A DNA stretch of 16,632 nucleotides from Streptomyces aureocirculatus. Its GTDB lineage: Bacteria > Actinomycetota > Actinomycetes > Streptomycetales > Streptomycetaceae. The notes under the pieces were generated by a model that did not search any database, was not told the DNA's origin, and worked only from the letters and a program-made list of their open reading frames with translations. Below, piece by piece: positions 1 through 6,895 of this stretch (within the stretch, counting starts at the first letter, position 1; every line of letters begins with the position of its first letter). Position numbers and translations under genes: made by a program. The stretch covers positions 1 to 16,632 of the forward strand of contig NZ_JOAP01000080.1 of the NCBI RefSeq assembly GCF_000720475.1, read 5' to 3'.

Positions 1-371
1 AGGCGCCCCGCTGCGGTGCCACTCCGGCACTCGCGGGGCGGGGGAATCGCCCCGAAGGGGGCGCGGGGAACGGCGCGCGCAACCAAGAACCAACTGGTAC
101 TCGCCAACGGCGGCTCTCCCGGCGGCGGGGAGGCGCCCCGCTGCGGTGCCACTCCGGCACTCGCGGGTCAGGGGAATCGCCCCGAAGGGGGCGCGGGGAA
201 CGGCGCGCGCAACCAAGAACCATCCGGCACCCGCCAACGGCGGCTCTCCCGGCGGCGGGGAGGCGCCCCGCTGCGGTGCCACTCCGGCACTCGCGGGGCG
301 GGGGAATCGCCCCGAAGGGGGCGCGGGGAACGGCGCGCGCAACCAAGAACAAACCGGCACCCGCCAACGGC
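1..371. repeat. Three tandem copies of a 130-bp hairpin-forming repeat
   Basis: Copies begin at 1, 131 and 261 with a constant 130-bp period; the third diverges after about 371, and the first may begin left of the window. Each unit can form two hairpins. In copy 1, CGCCCCGC (4-11) pairs with GCGGGGCG (33-40) around an inner GTGCC/GGCAC stem (16-20 with 26-30), and CGCCCC (48-53) pairs with GGGGCG (58-63). Copy 2 has changes in the outer right arm (near 166-170), so that stem is weakened. The part reading GGGGCGCGGGGAACGGCGCG resembles GC-rich intergenic repeats common in Streptomyces (from memory). It lies 3' of the cysteine-rich gene. The open frames crossing it look like GC-bias artefacts, and no gene is supported in 1-438. 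Confidence 0.9.
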
Positions 372-378
372 GACCCCC

Positions 379-410
379 GGCGGCGGCACCCCCCGGCGGC
401 GGCACCCCCC
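379..410. repeat. Two copies of a 16-bp GC-rich repeat
   Basis: GGCGGCGGCACCCCCC occurs at 379-394 and again at 395-410, with a partial copy on each side. It sits between the 130-bp array and the stop codon of the minus-strand cysteine-rich gene. No function is visible. Confidence 0.8.
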
Positions 411-438
411 GGCGTCGAGCAGCAGGCCCAGGGGCCAG

Positions 439-1407
439 CTACCCCTGAGGATCCGCAGGATGCGGCGCAATCAGCGGAAGCTGAGAAGCCAACCGCTCCT
501 CACAAAGCTCGACCAGCCGGTCATACCCCGCCTTGCCCATCAGCTCAACCAGCTCGGGCCGGTACGACACGTACACAGGCTCACCCGCCCCGTGCGCGGA
601 GGTCGCCGACGTGCACCACCAGTGCAGGTCGTGCCCCCCAGGCCCCCACCCCCGGCGGTCGTACTCACCGATGGACACCTGAAGCACCCGGGTGTCGTCC
701 GGCCGGTCGATCCAGTCGAAGGTACGCCGCACCGGCAACTGCCAGCACACGTCGGGCTTGGTCTCCAGGGGCTCCCGCCCCTCCCTCAGCGCCAGGATGT
801 GCAGCGAACAACCCGCGCCCCCCGCGAAGCCGGGCCGGTTCTGGAAGATGCACGACCCGTTGAAGGGACGGGTCTGCCGTTCGCCGTCCTCGTCCTGCGA
901 GACCCACCCGGTCTGGGTGCCGACGTCGTGGTGCTGCCAGATGTCCGGCGTGAGCCGCGCCACATGACCCGCGACCCGCTGCTCGTCCTCCTCGTCCGAG
1001 AAGTGCGCGCCCAGCGTGCAGCAGCCGTCGGCGGCACGGCCCGCCTTGATGCCCTGGCAGCCGCTGCCGAACACACAGTTCCAGCGGGAGGTGAGCCACG
1101 TCAGGTCGCAGCGGAAGACCTGCTCGTCGTCCGCCGGGTCAGGGAACTCCACCCAGGCACGGGCGAAGTCGAGACCCTGCTCGTCCGGGACCACGGCAGC
1201 CTTGCCGACGTTGACGACGGACTTCACCCCCTTCCCGGCCTTCCCGGCCTTCTTCTCCGACTTGGAGAGCTTCGAAAGCTGCGAAGGCTTCGAGGGCTTC
1301 GCAGCCTTGGAGGGCTTGGAGAGTTGCGAGGGCTGGGAGGGCTGCGATGACTCCACTGACTCCGACGGCTTCGATTTGTCGGTCTTCGCCTTTTTCGTCT
1401 TTGGCAC
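439..1407 (-). CDS. Cysteine-rich conserved hypothetical protein with a Lys/Ser/Pro-rich N-terminal tail
   Basis: This encodes 322 residues from a GTG at 1407. Residues 1-72 are low-complexity and basic, with repeated [11 protein letters not shown] units, then a globular part from about residue 75. Ten cysteines fall at 100, 111, 117, 129, 130, 186, 200, 221, 265 and 302, several next to aromatic or acidic residues. The spacing recalls YkgJ/DUF3109-type proteins, in which clustered cysteines are thought to bind metal or an Fe-S cluster; this is a recollection of the pattern, not a verified hit. There is no signal peptide or membrane segment, so it is probably cytosolic. The GTG start was chosen because the conserved-looking reading begins there and upstream frames run into the 21-bp repeats. 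It diverges from the phosphatase gene at 1604. Function unknown. Confidence 0.8.
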   Translation of the reverse strand: MPKTKKAKTDKSKPSESVESSQPSQPSQLSKPSKAAKPSKPSQLSKLSKSEKKAGKAGKGVKSVVNVGKAAVVPDEQGLDFARAWVEFPDPADDEQVFRCDLTWLTSRWNCVFGSGCQGIKAGRAADGCCTLGAHFSDEEDEQRVAGHVARLTPDIWQHHDVGTQTGWVSQDEDGERQTRPFNGSCIFQNRPGFAGGAGCSLHILALREGREPLETKPDVCWQLPVRRTFDWIDRPDDTRVLQVSIGEYDRRGWGPGGHDLHWWCTSATSAHGAGEPVYVSYRPELVELMGKAGYDRLVELCEERLASQLPLIAPHPADPQG

Positions 1408-1413
1408 GTCTCC

Positions 1414-1419
1414 AGGGTA
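1414..1419 (-). promoter_or_regulatory. Candidate -10 element for a leaderless cysteine-rich gene transcript
   Basis: On the minus strand TACCCT is followed by exactly 6 nt (GGAGAC) and then the GTG at 1407, so transcription would begin at or next to the start codon. GGAG lies only 2 nt from the GTG, too close for a usual ribosome binding site. No clear -35 element was found. Confidence 0.45.
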
Positions 1420-1439
1420 TGCGCGCGACCCCCTCCCCG

Positions 1440-1564
1440 GAGAACGGGAACATCCCACCCGAGAACGGGAACATCCCACCCGAGAACGGGAACAACCCCC
1501 CGGGGAACGGGCGCACCCCCCGGAGAACGGCAACATCCCCCCGGAAAACAGCAACATCCGCCCG
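1440..1564. repeat. Six copies of a 21-bp tandem repeat in a divergent promoter region
   Basis: The unit GAGAACGGGAACATCCCACCC starts at 1440, 1461, 1482, 1503, 1523 and 1544. Copies 1 and 2 are identical and later ones drift; the fourth is one base short. The array fills most of the 196-bp spacer between the minus-strand cysteine-rich gene and the plus-strand phosphatase gene, ending about 27 bp before the phosphatase -10 element. The 21-bp period is two helical turns, so any protein binding each copy would sit on one face of the DNA. It can be read in frame as PENGNIP-like peptides, but no start supports that. Confidence 0.9.
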
Positions 1565-1590
1565 GCCGCCACCGGCGCCCCCCGGCGCAG

Positions 1591-1596
1591 TAGCGT
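1591..1596 (+). promoter_or_regulatory. Candidate -10 element for leaderless phosphatase mRNA
   Basis: TAGCGT is followed by 7 nt and the ATG at 1604. No Shine-Dalgarno-like sequence precedes this ATG, which fits a leaderless transcript. No convincing -35 was seen. Confidence 0.5.
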
Positions 1597-1603
1597 TCCG
1601 TAC

Positions 1604-2545
1604 ATGAGACTCGGTGTCCTCGACGTGGGTTCGAACACGGTGCATCTGCTGGTGGTGGACGCCCACCCCGGCGCCCGCCCGCTGCCCGCGCACTCCCACA
1701 AGGCCGACCTGCGCCTCGCCCAACTCATCGACGAGGCGGGCGCCATCGGCCAGGCGGGCGTGGAGCTGCTCGTCGCCACGGTGCGTGACGCGCTGGAGGC
1801 AGCCGAGGACAAGGGGGTCGAGGACCTGCTGCCGTTCGCCACCTCCGCGGTGCGCGAGGCCACCAACGCCGACGAGGTGCTCGCCCGGGTCCGCGAGGAG
1901 ACCGGTGTCGACCTCCAGGTGCTCAGCGGCGCCGAGGAGGCCCGGCTGACGTTCCTCGCCGTCCGGCGCTGGTTCGGCTGGTCCGCGGGCAAGCTGCTGG
2001 TCCTCGACATCGGCGGCGGCTCCCTGGAGATCGCCTACGGCATCGACGAGGAGCCGGACGCCGCGGTGAGCCTGCCGCTCGGCGCCGGCAGGCTCACCGC
2101 CGCATGGCTGCCCGGGGACCCGCCGGACCCCGCCGACGTACGGGCCCTGCGGCGCCACGTCCGCGCCCAGATCGCCCGTACGGTGGGCGAGTTCAGCCGC
2201 TTCGGCAGCCCGGACCACATCGTCGCGACCTCGAAGACGTTCAAGCAGTTGGCCAGGCTCACCGGTGCCGCGCGGTCCGCCGACGGCCTGTACGTACAGC
2301 GCGAGCTGAAGCGGAAGACCCTGGAGGACTGGGTGCCGCAGCTCGCCGGGATGACCACGGCGGAGCGCGCCGAGCTGCCCGGGGTCTCCGTCGGCCGGGC
2401 AGGGCAGCTCCTCGCGGGAGCGCTCGTCGCCGAGGGCGCGATGGACCTCTTCGGCGTGGAGTCGGTCGAGATCTGCCCGTGGGCGCTGCGTGAGGGCGTG
2501 ATCCTGCGCAGGCTCGACCACCTGCCGGCGACGCAGGTCACCTGA
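1604..2545 (+). CDS. Ppx/GppA-family phosphatase (exopolyphosphatase-like)
   Basis: This 313-residue protein belongs to the ASKHA-fold Ppx/GppA family, whose members hydrolyse terminal phosphates of inorganic polyphosphate or convert pppGpp to ppGpp. Visible motifs in order are the N-terminal phosphate-binding loop DVGSN (7-11), FATSAVREA (78-86), GAEEA (109-113), the second phosphate loop DIGGGS (135-140), the adenosine-region-like ATSKT (208-212) and the C-terminal WALREG (293-298). The length matches the short, single-module actinobacterial forms that lack the C-terminal HD-like region of E. coli Ppx. Expected to be cytosolic. The ATG at 1604 was chosen because the conserved [11 protein letters not shown] begins there. 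It may be involved in stringent-response or phosphate metabolism, but which substrate it uses cannot be told from sequence. The next gene has its own promoter signal 57 bp downstream. Confidence 0.93.
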   Translation: MRLGVLDVGSNTVHLLVVDAHPGARPLPAHSHKADLRLAQLIDEAGAIGQAGVELLVATVRDALEAAEDKGVEDLLPFATSAVREATNADEVLARVREETGVDLQVLSGAEEARLTFLAVRRWFGWSAGKLLVLDIGGGSLEIAYGIDEEPDAAVSLPLGAGRLTAAWLPGDPPDPADVRALRRHVRAQIARTVGEFSRFGSPDHIVATSKTFKQLARLTGAARSADGLYVQRELKRKTLEDWVPQLAGMTTAERAELPGVSVGRAGQLLAGALVAEGAMDLFGVESVEICPWALREGVILRRLDHLPATQVT

Positions 2546-2602
2546 AACAGGCCGTCCGGCACAGGTGCCCCCTGTCCCGCCCCGCCCGCCGGAGGCACCC
2601 CG

Positions 2603-2608
2603 TACGCT
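2603..2608 (+). promoter_or_regulatory. Candidate -10 element for leaderless sugar-isomerase-like gene
   Basis: TACGCT is followed by 6 nt and GTG GTG (2615, 2618). GGAGG at 2591-2595 is about 19 nt from the start, too far to be the ribosome binding site, so a leaderless start at 2615 is the simplest reading. Confidence 0.5.
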
Positions 2609-2614
2609 GTCCCC

Positions 2615-3439
2615 GTGGTGGAACCAGTCGTGCGCATCCCGGATGCGAAGGTCGCTTTGTCCACGGCCTCCGTGTACCCGGAGTCGACGGCGACGGCCTT
2701 CGAGACAGCCGCGCGCCTCGGCTACGACGGTGTAGAGGTGATGGTGTGGACGGATCCCGTCAGCCAGGACATCGAAGCCCTGCGCCGCCTCAGCGACTAC
2801 CACCGGGTTCCCGTCCTCGCCGTGCACGCGCCCTGCCTGCTGATCACTCAGCGGGTCTGGTCCACCGACCCCTGGGTCAAGCTGCAGCGTGCCAGGACCG
2901 CCGCCGAGAAGCTGGGCGCGTCCACCGTCGTCGTGCACCCGCCGTTCCGTTGGCAGCGCAACTACGCCCGTGAGTTCGTCGAGGGCATCTGGCGGATGGC
3001 CGACGAGACGGACGTGCGGTTCGCCGTGGAGAACATGTACCCCTGGCGCTACCGCGACCGCGAGATGCTCGCGTACGCCCCCGACTGGGACGTCACCAAG
3101 GACGACTACCGCCACTTCACGATCGACCTCTCGCACACGGCGACCTCGCGCACCGACGCCCTGCACATGGTCGACCGCATGGGCGACCGCCTCGGCCATG
3201 TCCACCTCGCCGACGGCAAGGGCTCCGCGAAGGACGAGCACCTGGTCCCGGGACGCGGCACCCAGCCCTGCGCCGAACTCCTTGAACGCCTCGCGAGGAG
3301 CGGCTTCGACGGTCATGTCGTGGTCGAGGTGAACACCCGGCGCGCGATGTCCGGCGCCGAGCGCGAGGCCGACCTCGCCGAGGCGCTCGCCTTCACCCGG
3401 CTGCATCTGGCGTCGGCGGTGAAGGTGCCCCGCCGGTGA
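2615..3439 (+). CDS. Sugar phosphate isomerase/epimerase family TIM-barrel protein
   Basis: This 274-residue protein matches the xylose-isomerase-like TIM barrel family (also called AP endonuclease family 2), metal-dependent enzymes that isomerise or epimerise sugars and related polyols. Likely metal or catalytic ligands sit at strand ends: E41 (DGVEVM), H71 (VLAVHAPC), H108 (VVVHPPF), E139 (AVENMYPW), D171 and H174 (TIDLSHT), H197 (GHVHLAD) and E238 (VVVEVN). With these the full ligand set looks intact. No signal peptide or membrane segment is present. GTG at 2615 or the next codon at 2618 may be the start. The stop codon overlaps the start of the TetR gene (GTGA), so the two are probably co-transcribed and translationally coupled. 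The substrate cannot be deduced. Confidence 0.88.
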   Translation: MVEPVVRIPDAKVALSTASVYPESTATAFETAARLGYDGVEVMVWTDPVSQDIEALRRLSDYHRVPVLAVHAPCLLITQRVWSTDPWVKLQRARTAAEKLGASTVVVHPPFRWQRNYAREFVEGIWRMADETDVRFAVENMYPWRYRDREMLAYAPDWDVTKDDYRHFTIDLSHTATSRTDALHMVDRMGDRLGHVHLADGKGSAKDEHLVPGRGTQPCAELLERLARSGFDGHVVVEVNTRRAMSGAEREADLAEALAFTRLHLASAVKVPRR

Positions 3440-4134
3440 CGGACCACCCCGCCCACGCACCGGGCCGTGCCCCCGAGCCCACCCACGCCCAGGCCCAGGG
3501 CCGGACCCAGGACCAGGCCCCCGCCCCACGCCGCCGGGGACGCCCCACCCGTACGCAGTCCGCTCAGGGCCCCGCCACCCGCGAGGTGATCCTGGACGCG
3601 GCCCGCGCGCAGTTCTCCGAGCGCGGGTACGAGAAGGCGTCCGTGCGGTCCATCGCCAAGGCGGCGGGCGTGGACTCGGCCCTCGTGCACCACTACTTCG
3701 GTACGAAGGAACAGGTCTTCGCGGCGGCCGTCGAGGTGGCCTTCGCGCCCGCGTTCCAGGCGCCGGACGCCGTGGAGGACGGGCCGCCCGAAGAGCTGGG
3801 GGAGCGGCTGACCCGCTTCATCCTCGGCGTCTGGGAGAACCCGGAGACCCGTGCGCCGCTCCTGGCGATCGTGCGGTCCGCGGTCAACAACGAGACGGCG
3901 GCCGCGGTCTTCCGCGATCTCGTCACCGGTCAGGTGCTCGCCCGCATCGCCCGCGGCCTCGACCTGCCGGACGCCGAGCTGCGCGCCGAACTGGCCGCGG
4001 CGCAGTTGGTCGGCACGGCGATGCTGCGGTACGTGATCAAGGTCGAGCCTCTTGCCTCGGTGGACCTGGAGCAGATCGTGACTCGCGTGGCGCCCGTCGT
4101 ACAGGGGCACCTCACGGCCGACCGGGACCGCTGA
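3436..4134 (+). CDS. TetR-family transcriptional regulator
   Basis: This 232-residue protein has a Pro/Gln/Arg-rich flexible tail (1-48, including RRRGRP at 32-37), then a typical TetR DNA-binding domain (about 49-95). The domain contains [20 protein letters not shown] and the recognition helix ending in [13 protein letters not shown]. The C-terminal ligand and dimerisation domain (about 100-225) resembles the common actinobacterial TetR_C type. The GTG start overlaps the preceding TGA by 4 nt; a weak GAAGG lies 10 nt upstream. It normally would act as a dimeric repressor released by a small ligand. A perfect 21-bp palindrome 100 bp downstream, in front of ilvD, is a candidate operator. Autoregulation of the isomerase-regulator operon is also possible. 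The last codons run into a 13-bp tandem repeat. Confidence 0.93.
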   Translation: MTDHPAHAPGRAPEPTHAQAQGRTQDQAPAPRRRGRPTRTQSAQGPATREVILDAARAQFSERGYEKASVRSIAKAAGVDSALVHHYFGTKEQVFAAAVEVAFAPAFQAPDAVEDGPPEELGERLTRFILGVWENPETRAPLLAIVRSAVNNETAAAVFRDLVTGQVLARIARGLDLPDAELRAELAAAQLVGTAMLRYVIKVEPLASVDLEQIVTRVAPVVQGHLTADRDR

Positions 4135-4197
4135 CCGGAACCTCCGACCGGAACCTCCAACCGGAACCGCTGGCCAGGACCGCTGACCAGGCCCGCT
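4120..4197. repeat. 13-bp tandem repeat crossing the stop codon of the TetR gene
   Basis: Six units of 13 bp start at 4120, 4133, 4146, 4159, 4172 and 4185; those at 4133 and 4146 are identical (GACCGGAACCTCC). The others share GACCGG/GACCAG cores and CCGCT ends. The array begins in the final codons (RDR) of the regulator, contains its TGA, and ends 36 bp before the ilvD palindrome. Because 13 is not a multiple of 3, a change of copy number upstream of the stop would shift the reading frame. Confidence 0.85.
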
Positions 4198-4233
4198 CAC
4201 CCGGGTGTATCGGAGTGGGACGGCCGTCCCGTC

Positions 4234-4254
4234 ATCCGGACACCCTGTCCGGAT
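4234..4254. promoter_or_regulatory. Perfect 21-bp palindrome upstream of ilvD, candidate operator
   Basis: ATCCGGACA (4234-4242) and TGTCCGGAT (4246-4254) are exact inverted copies around CCC. The size and symmetry suit a TetR-type dimer, and a TetR gene ends 99 bp upstream. It lies at or just before the likely ilvD promoter. It could instead be a terminator hairpin for the isomerase-TetR operon, but no T-run follows. A half-like copy (TCCGGACACCC) is at 12188-12198, upstream of proC. Confidence 0.5.
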
Positions 4255-4255
4255 C

Positions 4256-4286
4256 TTGGATCACCGGCGTACGCTCGACGTAGTCA
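4256..4286 (+). promoter_or_regulatory. Weak candidate promoter(s) for ilvD
   Basis: TTGGAT (4256-4261) with TAGTCA (4281-4286) gives a 19-bp spacer. TACGCT at 4270-4275 is an alternative -10, in which case the -35 region would fall inside the palindrome. Either places a start 45-60 nt before the ilvD ATG. The assignment is uncertain. Confidence 0.3.
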
Positions 4287-4336
4287 CACCTGCCCCGACC
4301 ATGCCGCGCAGCATGACCCTTGAGGAGCGAGCGACG

Positions 4337-6190
4337 ATGCCCGAGCTGAGGTCCCGCACAGTCACCCACGGCCGCAACATGGCGGGCGCGCGCGCCCTTA
4401 TGCGGGCCTCCGGGGTACCGGGCGCGGACATCGGCCGCAAGCCCGTCATCGCCGTGGCGAACTCCTTCACCGAGTTCGTGCCGGGCCACACGCACCTCGC
4501 GCCCGTGGGCCGCATCGTCAGCGAGGCGGTCCGCGACGCGGGCGGCATCCCGCGCGAGTTCAACACCATCGCCGTGGACGACGGCATCGCCATGGGCCAC
4601 GGCGGCATGCTGTACTCGCTGCCCTCCCGCGACCTGATCGCGGACTCCGTCGAGTACATGGTGGAAGCGCACTGCGCGGACGCCCTGATCTGCATCTCCA
4701 ACTGCGACAAGATCACGCCCGGCATGCTGATGGCCGCCCTGCGCCTGAACATTCCGACGGTCTTCGTCTCCGGCGGCCCCATGGAGGCGGGCAAGACCAC
4801 GCTCGTCGACGGCACGGTCCGCAAGCTCGACCTGATCGACGCGATGGTCGACGCCTCGAACGAGAACGTCTCGGACGAGGACGTCCTGCGCATCGAGGAG
4901 AACGCCTGCCCGACCTGCGGCTCCTGTTCCGGCATGTTCACGGCCAACTCCATGAACTGCCTGACGGAGGCCATCGGCCTCTCCCTGCCCGGCAACGGCT
5001 CGGTCCTCGCCACGCACACGGCCCGCAGGGCCCTCTACGAGCGCGCGGGCGCCACGGTCGTCGAGCTGACCAAGCGGTACTACGAGGAGGACGACGACTC
5101 CGTCCTGCCGCGCAACATCGCCACCCACGCCGCCTTCGAGAACGCCATGGCCCTGGACATCGCCATGGGCGGCTCCACGAACACGATCCTGCACCTGCTC
5201 GCCGCGGCCCAGGAGGCCGGTGCCGGGTACGACCTGAACGACATCGACGCCGTCTCGCGCCGCGTCCCGTGCCTCGCGAAGGTCGCACCCAACGTCGCGC
5301 CGACCACGACGTACTACATGGAGGACGTGCACCGCGCAGGCGGCATCCCCGCGATCCTCGGCGAGCTGTACCGCGGCGGGCTCCTCAACGAGGACGTGCA
5401 CACCGTCCACTCCCCGTCCATCAAGCAGTGGCTCGACGCGTGGGACATCCGCAGCGGCTCGGCCACCGGCGAGGCCGTCGAGCTGTGGCACGCGGCCCCC
5501 GGCTGCCGCCGCTCCGCCGAGGCCTTCTCGCAGTCCGAGCGCTGGGACACCCTCGACACGGACGCGGCGGGCGGCTGCATCCGCGATGTCGCGCACGCGT
5601 ACTCCAAGGACGGCGGGCTCGGCGTCCTCAAGGGCAATCTGGCGGTCGACGGCTGCGTCGTGAAGACGGCGGGCGTCGACGAGTCGATCTGGACCTTCGA
5701 GGGCCCGGCGGTCGTCTGCGAGTCGCAGGAAGAGGCCGTCGAGAAGATCCTCAACAAGCAGGTCGTGGAGGGCGACGTGGTCGTCATCCGCTACGAGGGC
5801 CCCAAGGGCGGCCCCGGCATGCAGGAGATGCTCTACCCCACCTCGTTCCTGAAGGGCCGCGGCCTCGGCAAGGCCTGCGCGCTCATCACCGACGGCCGCT
5901 TCTCCGGCGGTACGTCGGGCCTTTCCATCGGCCACGCGTCCCCGGAGGCCGCGTCCGGCGGCACGATCGCCCTCGTCGAGGACGGCGACCGCATCCGCAT
6001 CGACATCCCGAACCGCTCGATCGACCTGCTCGTCGACGACGCCGAACTGTCCCGCCGCCGAGAGGCCCTGGGCGGCGTGTACGCCCCCAAGTCCCGCGAG
6101 CGGAAGGTCTCGCAGGCACTGCGGGCGTACGCGGCGATGGCGACCAGCGCGGACAAGGGCGCGGTGCGGGACGTGTCGAAGCTGGGCTGA
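4337..6190 (+). CDS. ilvD: Dihydroxy-acid dehydratase (IlvD)
   Basis: IlvD dehydrates 2,3-dihydroxy-isovalerate and 2,3-dihydroxy-3-methylvalerate to the 2-keto acids that are transaminated to valine and isoleucine; the valine precursor also leads to leucine and pantothenate. At 617 residues it matches the usual full length. The N-terminus ([12 protein letters not shown], 10-21) aligns with the known family start. Cysteines for the Fe-S cluster appear in SNCDK (C123) and CPTCGSC (C191, C194, C197), and [11 protein letters not shown] (78-88) carries the Mg-binding acidic pair. [20 protein letters not shown] near the C-terminus is the second family signature. Start 4337 has GAGGAG 9 nt upstream; in-frame ATGs at 4301 and 4313 are possible but would extend beyond the family N-terminus. 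The enzyme is cytosolic and oxygen-sensitive or -tolerant depending on cluster type, which cannot be told here. Confidence 0.98.
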   Translation: MPELRSRTVTHGRNMAGARALMRASGVPGADIGRKPVIAVANSFTEFVPGHTHLAPVGRIVSEAVRDAGGIPREFNTIAVDDGIAMGHGGMLYSLPSRDLIADSVEYMVEAHCADALICISNCDKITPGMLMAALRLNIPTVFVSGGPMEAGKTTLVDGTVRKLDLIDAMVDASNENVSDEDVLRIEENACPTCGSCSGMFTANSMNCLTEAIGLSLPGNGSVLATHTARRALYERAGATVVELTKRYYEEDDDSVLPRNIATHAAFENAMALDIAMGGSTNTILHLLAAAQEAGAGYDLNDIDAVSRRVPCLAKVAPNVAPTTTYYMEDVHRAGGIPAILGELYRGGLLNEDVHTVHSPSIKQWLDAWDIRSGSATGEAVELWHAAPGCRRSAEAFSQSERWDTLDTDAAGGCIRDVAHAYSKDGGLGVLKGNLAVDGCVVKTAGVDESIWTFEGPAVVCESQEEAVEKILNKQVVEGDVVVIRYEGPKGGPGMQEMLYPTSFLKGRGLGKACALITDGRFSGGTSGLSIGHASPEAASGGTIALVEDGDRIRIDIPNRSIDLLVDDAELSRRREALGGVYAPKSRERKVSQALRAYAAMATSADKGAVRDVSKLG

Positions 6191-6222
6191 AAATCGCCGT
6201 GGGCGGGAACTGATCCGTCCGG

Positions 6223-6241
6223 GGAGGGAACTGATCCCTCC
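6223..6241 (+). terminator. Candidate terminator hairpin after ilvD
   Basis: GGAGGGA (6223-6229) and TCCCTCC (6235-6241) form a perfect 7-bp stem with a 5-nt loop, 33 nt after the ilvD stop. There is no T-run, which is common for Streptomyces terminators. The motif GGGAACTGATCC occurs twice here, at about 6205-6216 in variant form and at 6226-6237. Confidence 0.45.
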
Positions 6242-6300
6242 ACTAAGGCGCGAAGACTGTCCTGCTTTGTCCTGCAACTGGCTTGGTGCGCGGGCGCGTC

Positions 6301-6306
6301 TAGGGT
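6301..6306 (+). promoter_or_regulatory. Candidate -10 element for SH3-domain gene
   Basis: TAGGGT matches the Streptomyces -10 pattern TAGNNT. A start near 6313 would give a leader of about 56 nt containing GAGG 8 nt before the ATG at 6369. No good -35 is visible, so an alternative sigma factor or an activator is possible. Confidence 0.4.
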
Positions 6307-6368
6307 GTGGAGAACACGCCATGGGCGGTCCGCGCCGCCGGTTTTCACGGGGGAAACGAGGTAGCAGG

Positions 6369-6785
6369 ATGAGCAGTGAGGAACTGACGGTCCCCGCTGG
6401 GACGGGTGAGGCCGAGGTGGTCACTGAGGCCGAAGTGGTCGCGGAATCTGTCGCCGAGGCCGAAGTGGTCGCGGAGGCGGAAGCCGTCACCGAGGCGGAA
6501 GCGGTCGTGGGGGCCGAGGCGGAGGCAGTCGCCGAGCAGGCCGCCGCCCGCACCTACGCCGTCGTCGCGGACGCCAATGTCCGCTCAGGTCCCGGCACTT
6601 CGTACGAGAAGGTCGGCCGCGTGAAGGCCGGCTCCCGTGTCACCATCGCCTGCCAGCGGCCCGGTGAGACGGTCAAGGGCCCGACCGGCACGTCGAAGAT
6701 ATGGGACCGGATCGGCAGCGGCCGCTATGTGTCGGACACATACGTGCGGACGGGCAGCAACGGGTACGTGGCGCCGCGCTGCTGA
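6369..6785 (+). CDS. Small SH3-domain protein with an acidic Glu-Ala-Val repeat tail
   Basis: The 138-residue product has two parts. Residues about 13-60 are a degenerate six-residue repeat of the type AEVVTE/AEAVAE, very rich in Glu, Ala and Val and with no lysine. Residues 61-138 form a bacterial SH3-like domain, seen in YAVVADANVRSGPGTSYEKVG (the usual N-V-R-S-G-P start), AGSRVTIACQ, WDRIGSGRYVSDTYV and a C-terminal cysteine. Bacterial SH3 domains usually bind cell-wall peptides outside the cell, yet no signal peptide is seen at this start or at the alternative ATG at 6318. It may be intracellular or exported by another route. GAGG sits 8 nt upstream. The gene converges on the kinase gene, with only 110 bp between their stops. 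Confidence 0.8.
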   Translation: MSSEELTVPAGTGEAEVVTEAEVVAESVAEAEVVAEAEAVTEAEAVVGAEAEAVAEQAAARTYAVVADANVRSGPGTSYEKVGRVKAGSRVTIACQRPGETVKGPTGTSKIWDRIGSGRYVSDTYVRTGSNGYVAPRC

Positions 6786-6805
6786 AGCGTCGGCGCTCGG
6801 GCTCC

Positions 6806-6880
6806 TGGGTCTCCGGCTCCTGGATCTCCACCGCCTGGATCTCCACCGCCTGGATCTCCACCTCCTGGATTTCCACCAAG
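6806..6880. repeat. 15-bp tandem repeat between two convergent genes
   Basis: Five units of 15 bp start at 6806, 6821, 6836, 6851 and 6866. The second and third are identical (TGGATCTCCACCGCC). The array fills most of the 110 bp between the SH3 gene stop (6785) and the kinase gene stop (6896). It would read as WISTA on the plus strand and VEIQA on the minus strand, but neither reading has a start with support. No terminator hairpin was found in this spacer. Confidence 0.88.
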
Positions 6881-6895
6881 CCGCCGACGTCCGGT

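Noticed and set aside
1..371. Possible CRISPR array
   Set aside because: Units are 130 bp and nearly identical throughout, with no alternating short repeats and unique spacers, and there are no cas genes.
1139..3529. 796-residue open frame on the minus strand
   Set aside because: It is antisense to the well-supported phosphatase and isomerase genes, has low-complexity composition and no motif; typical of high-GC shadow frames.
4205..4336. N-terminal extension of IlvD or a branched-chain amino acid leader peptide
   Set aside because: The sequence lacks runs of Leu, Ile or Val codons and paired hairpins, and family alignment supports a start at 4337.
4232..6553. 773-residue open frame on the minus strand
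   Set aside because: It is fully antisense to ilvD and lacks any recognisable domain.
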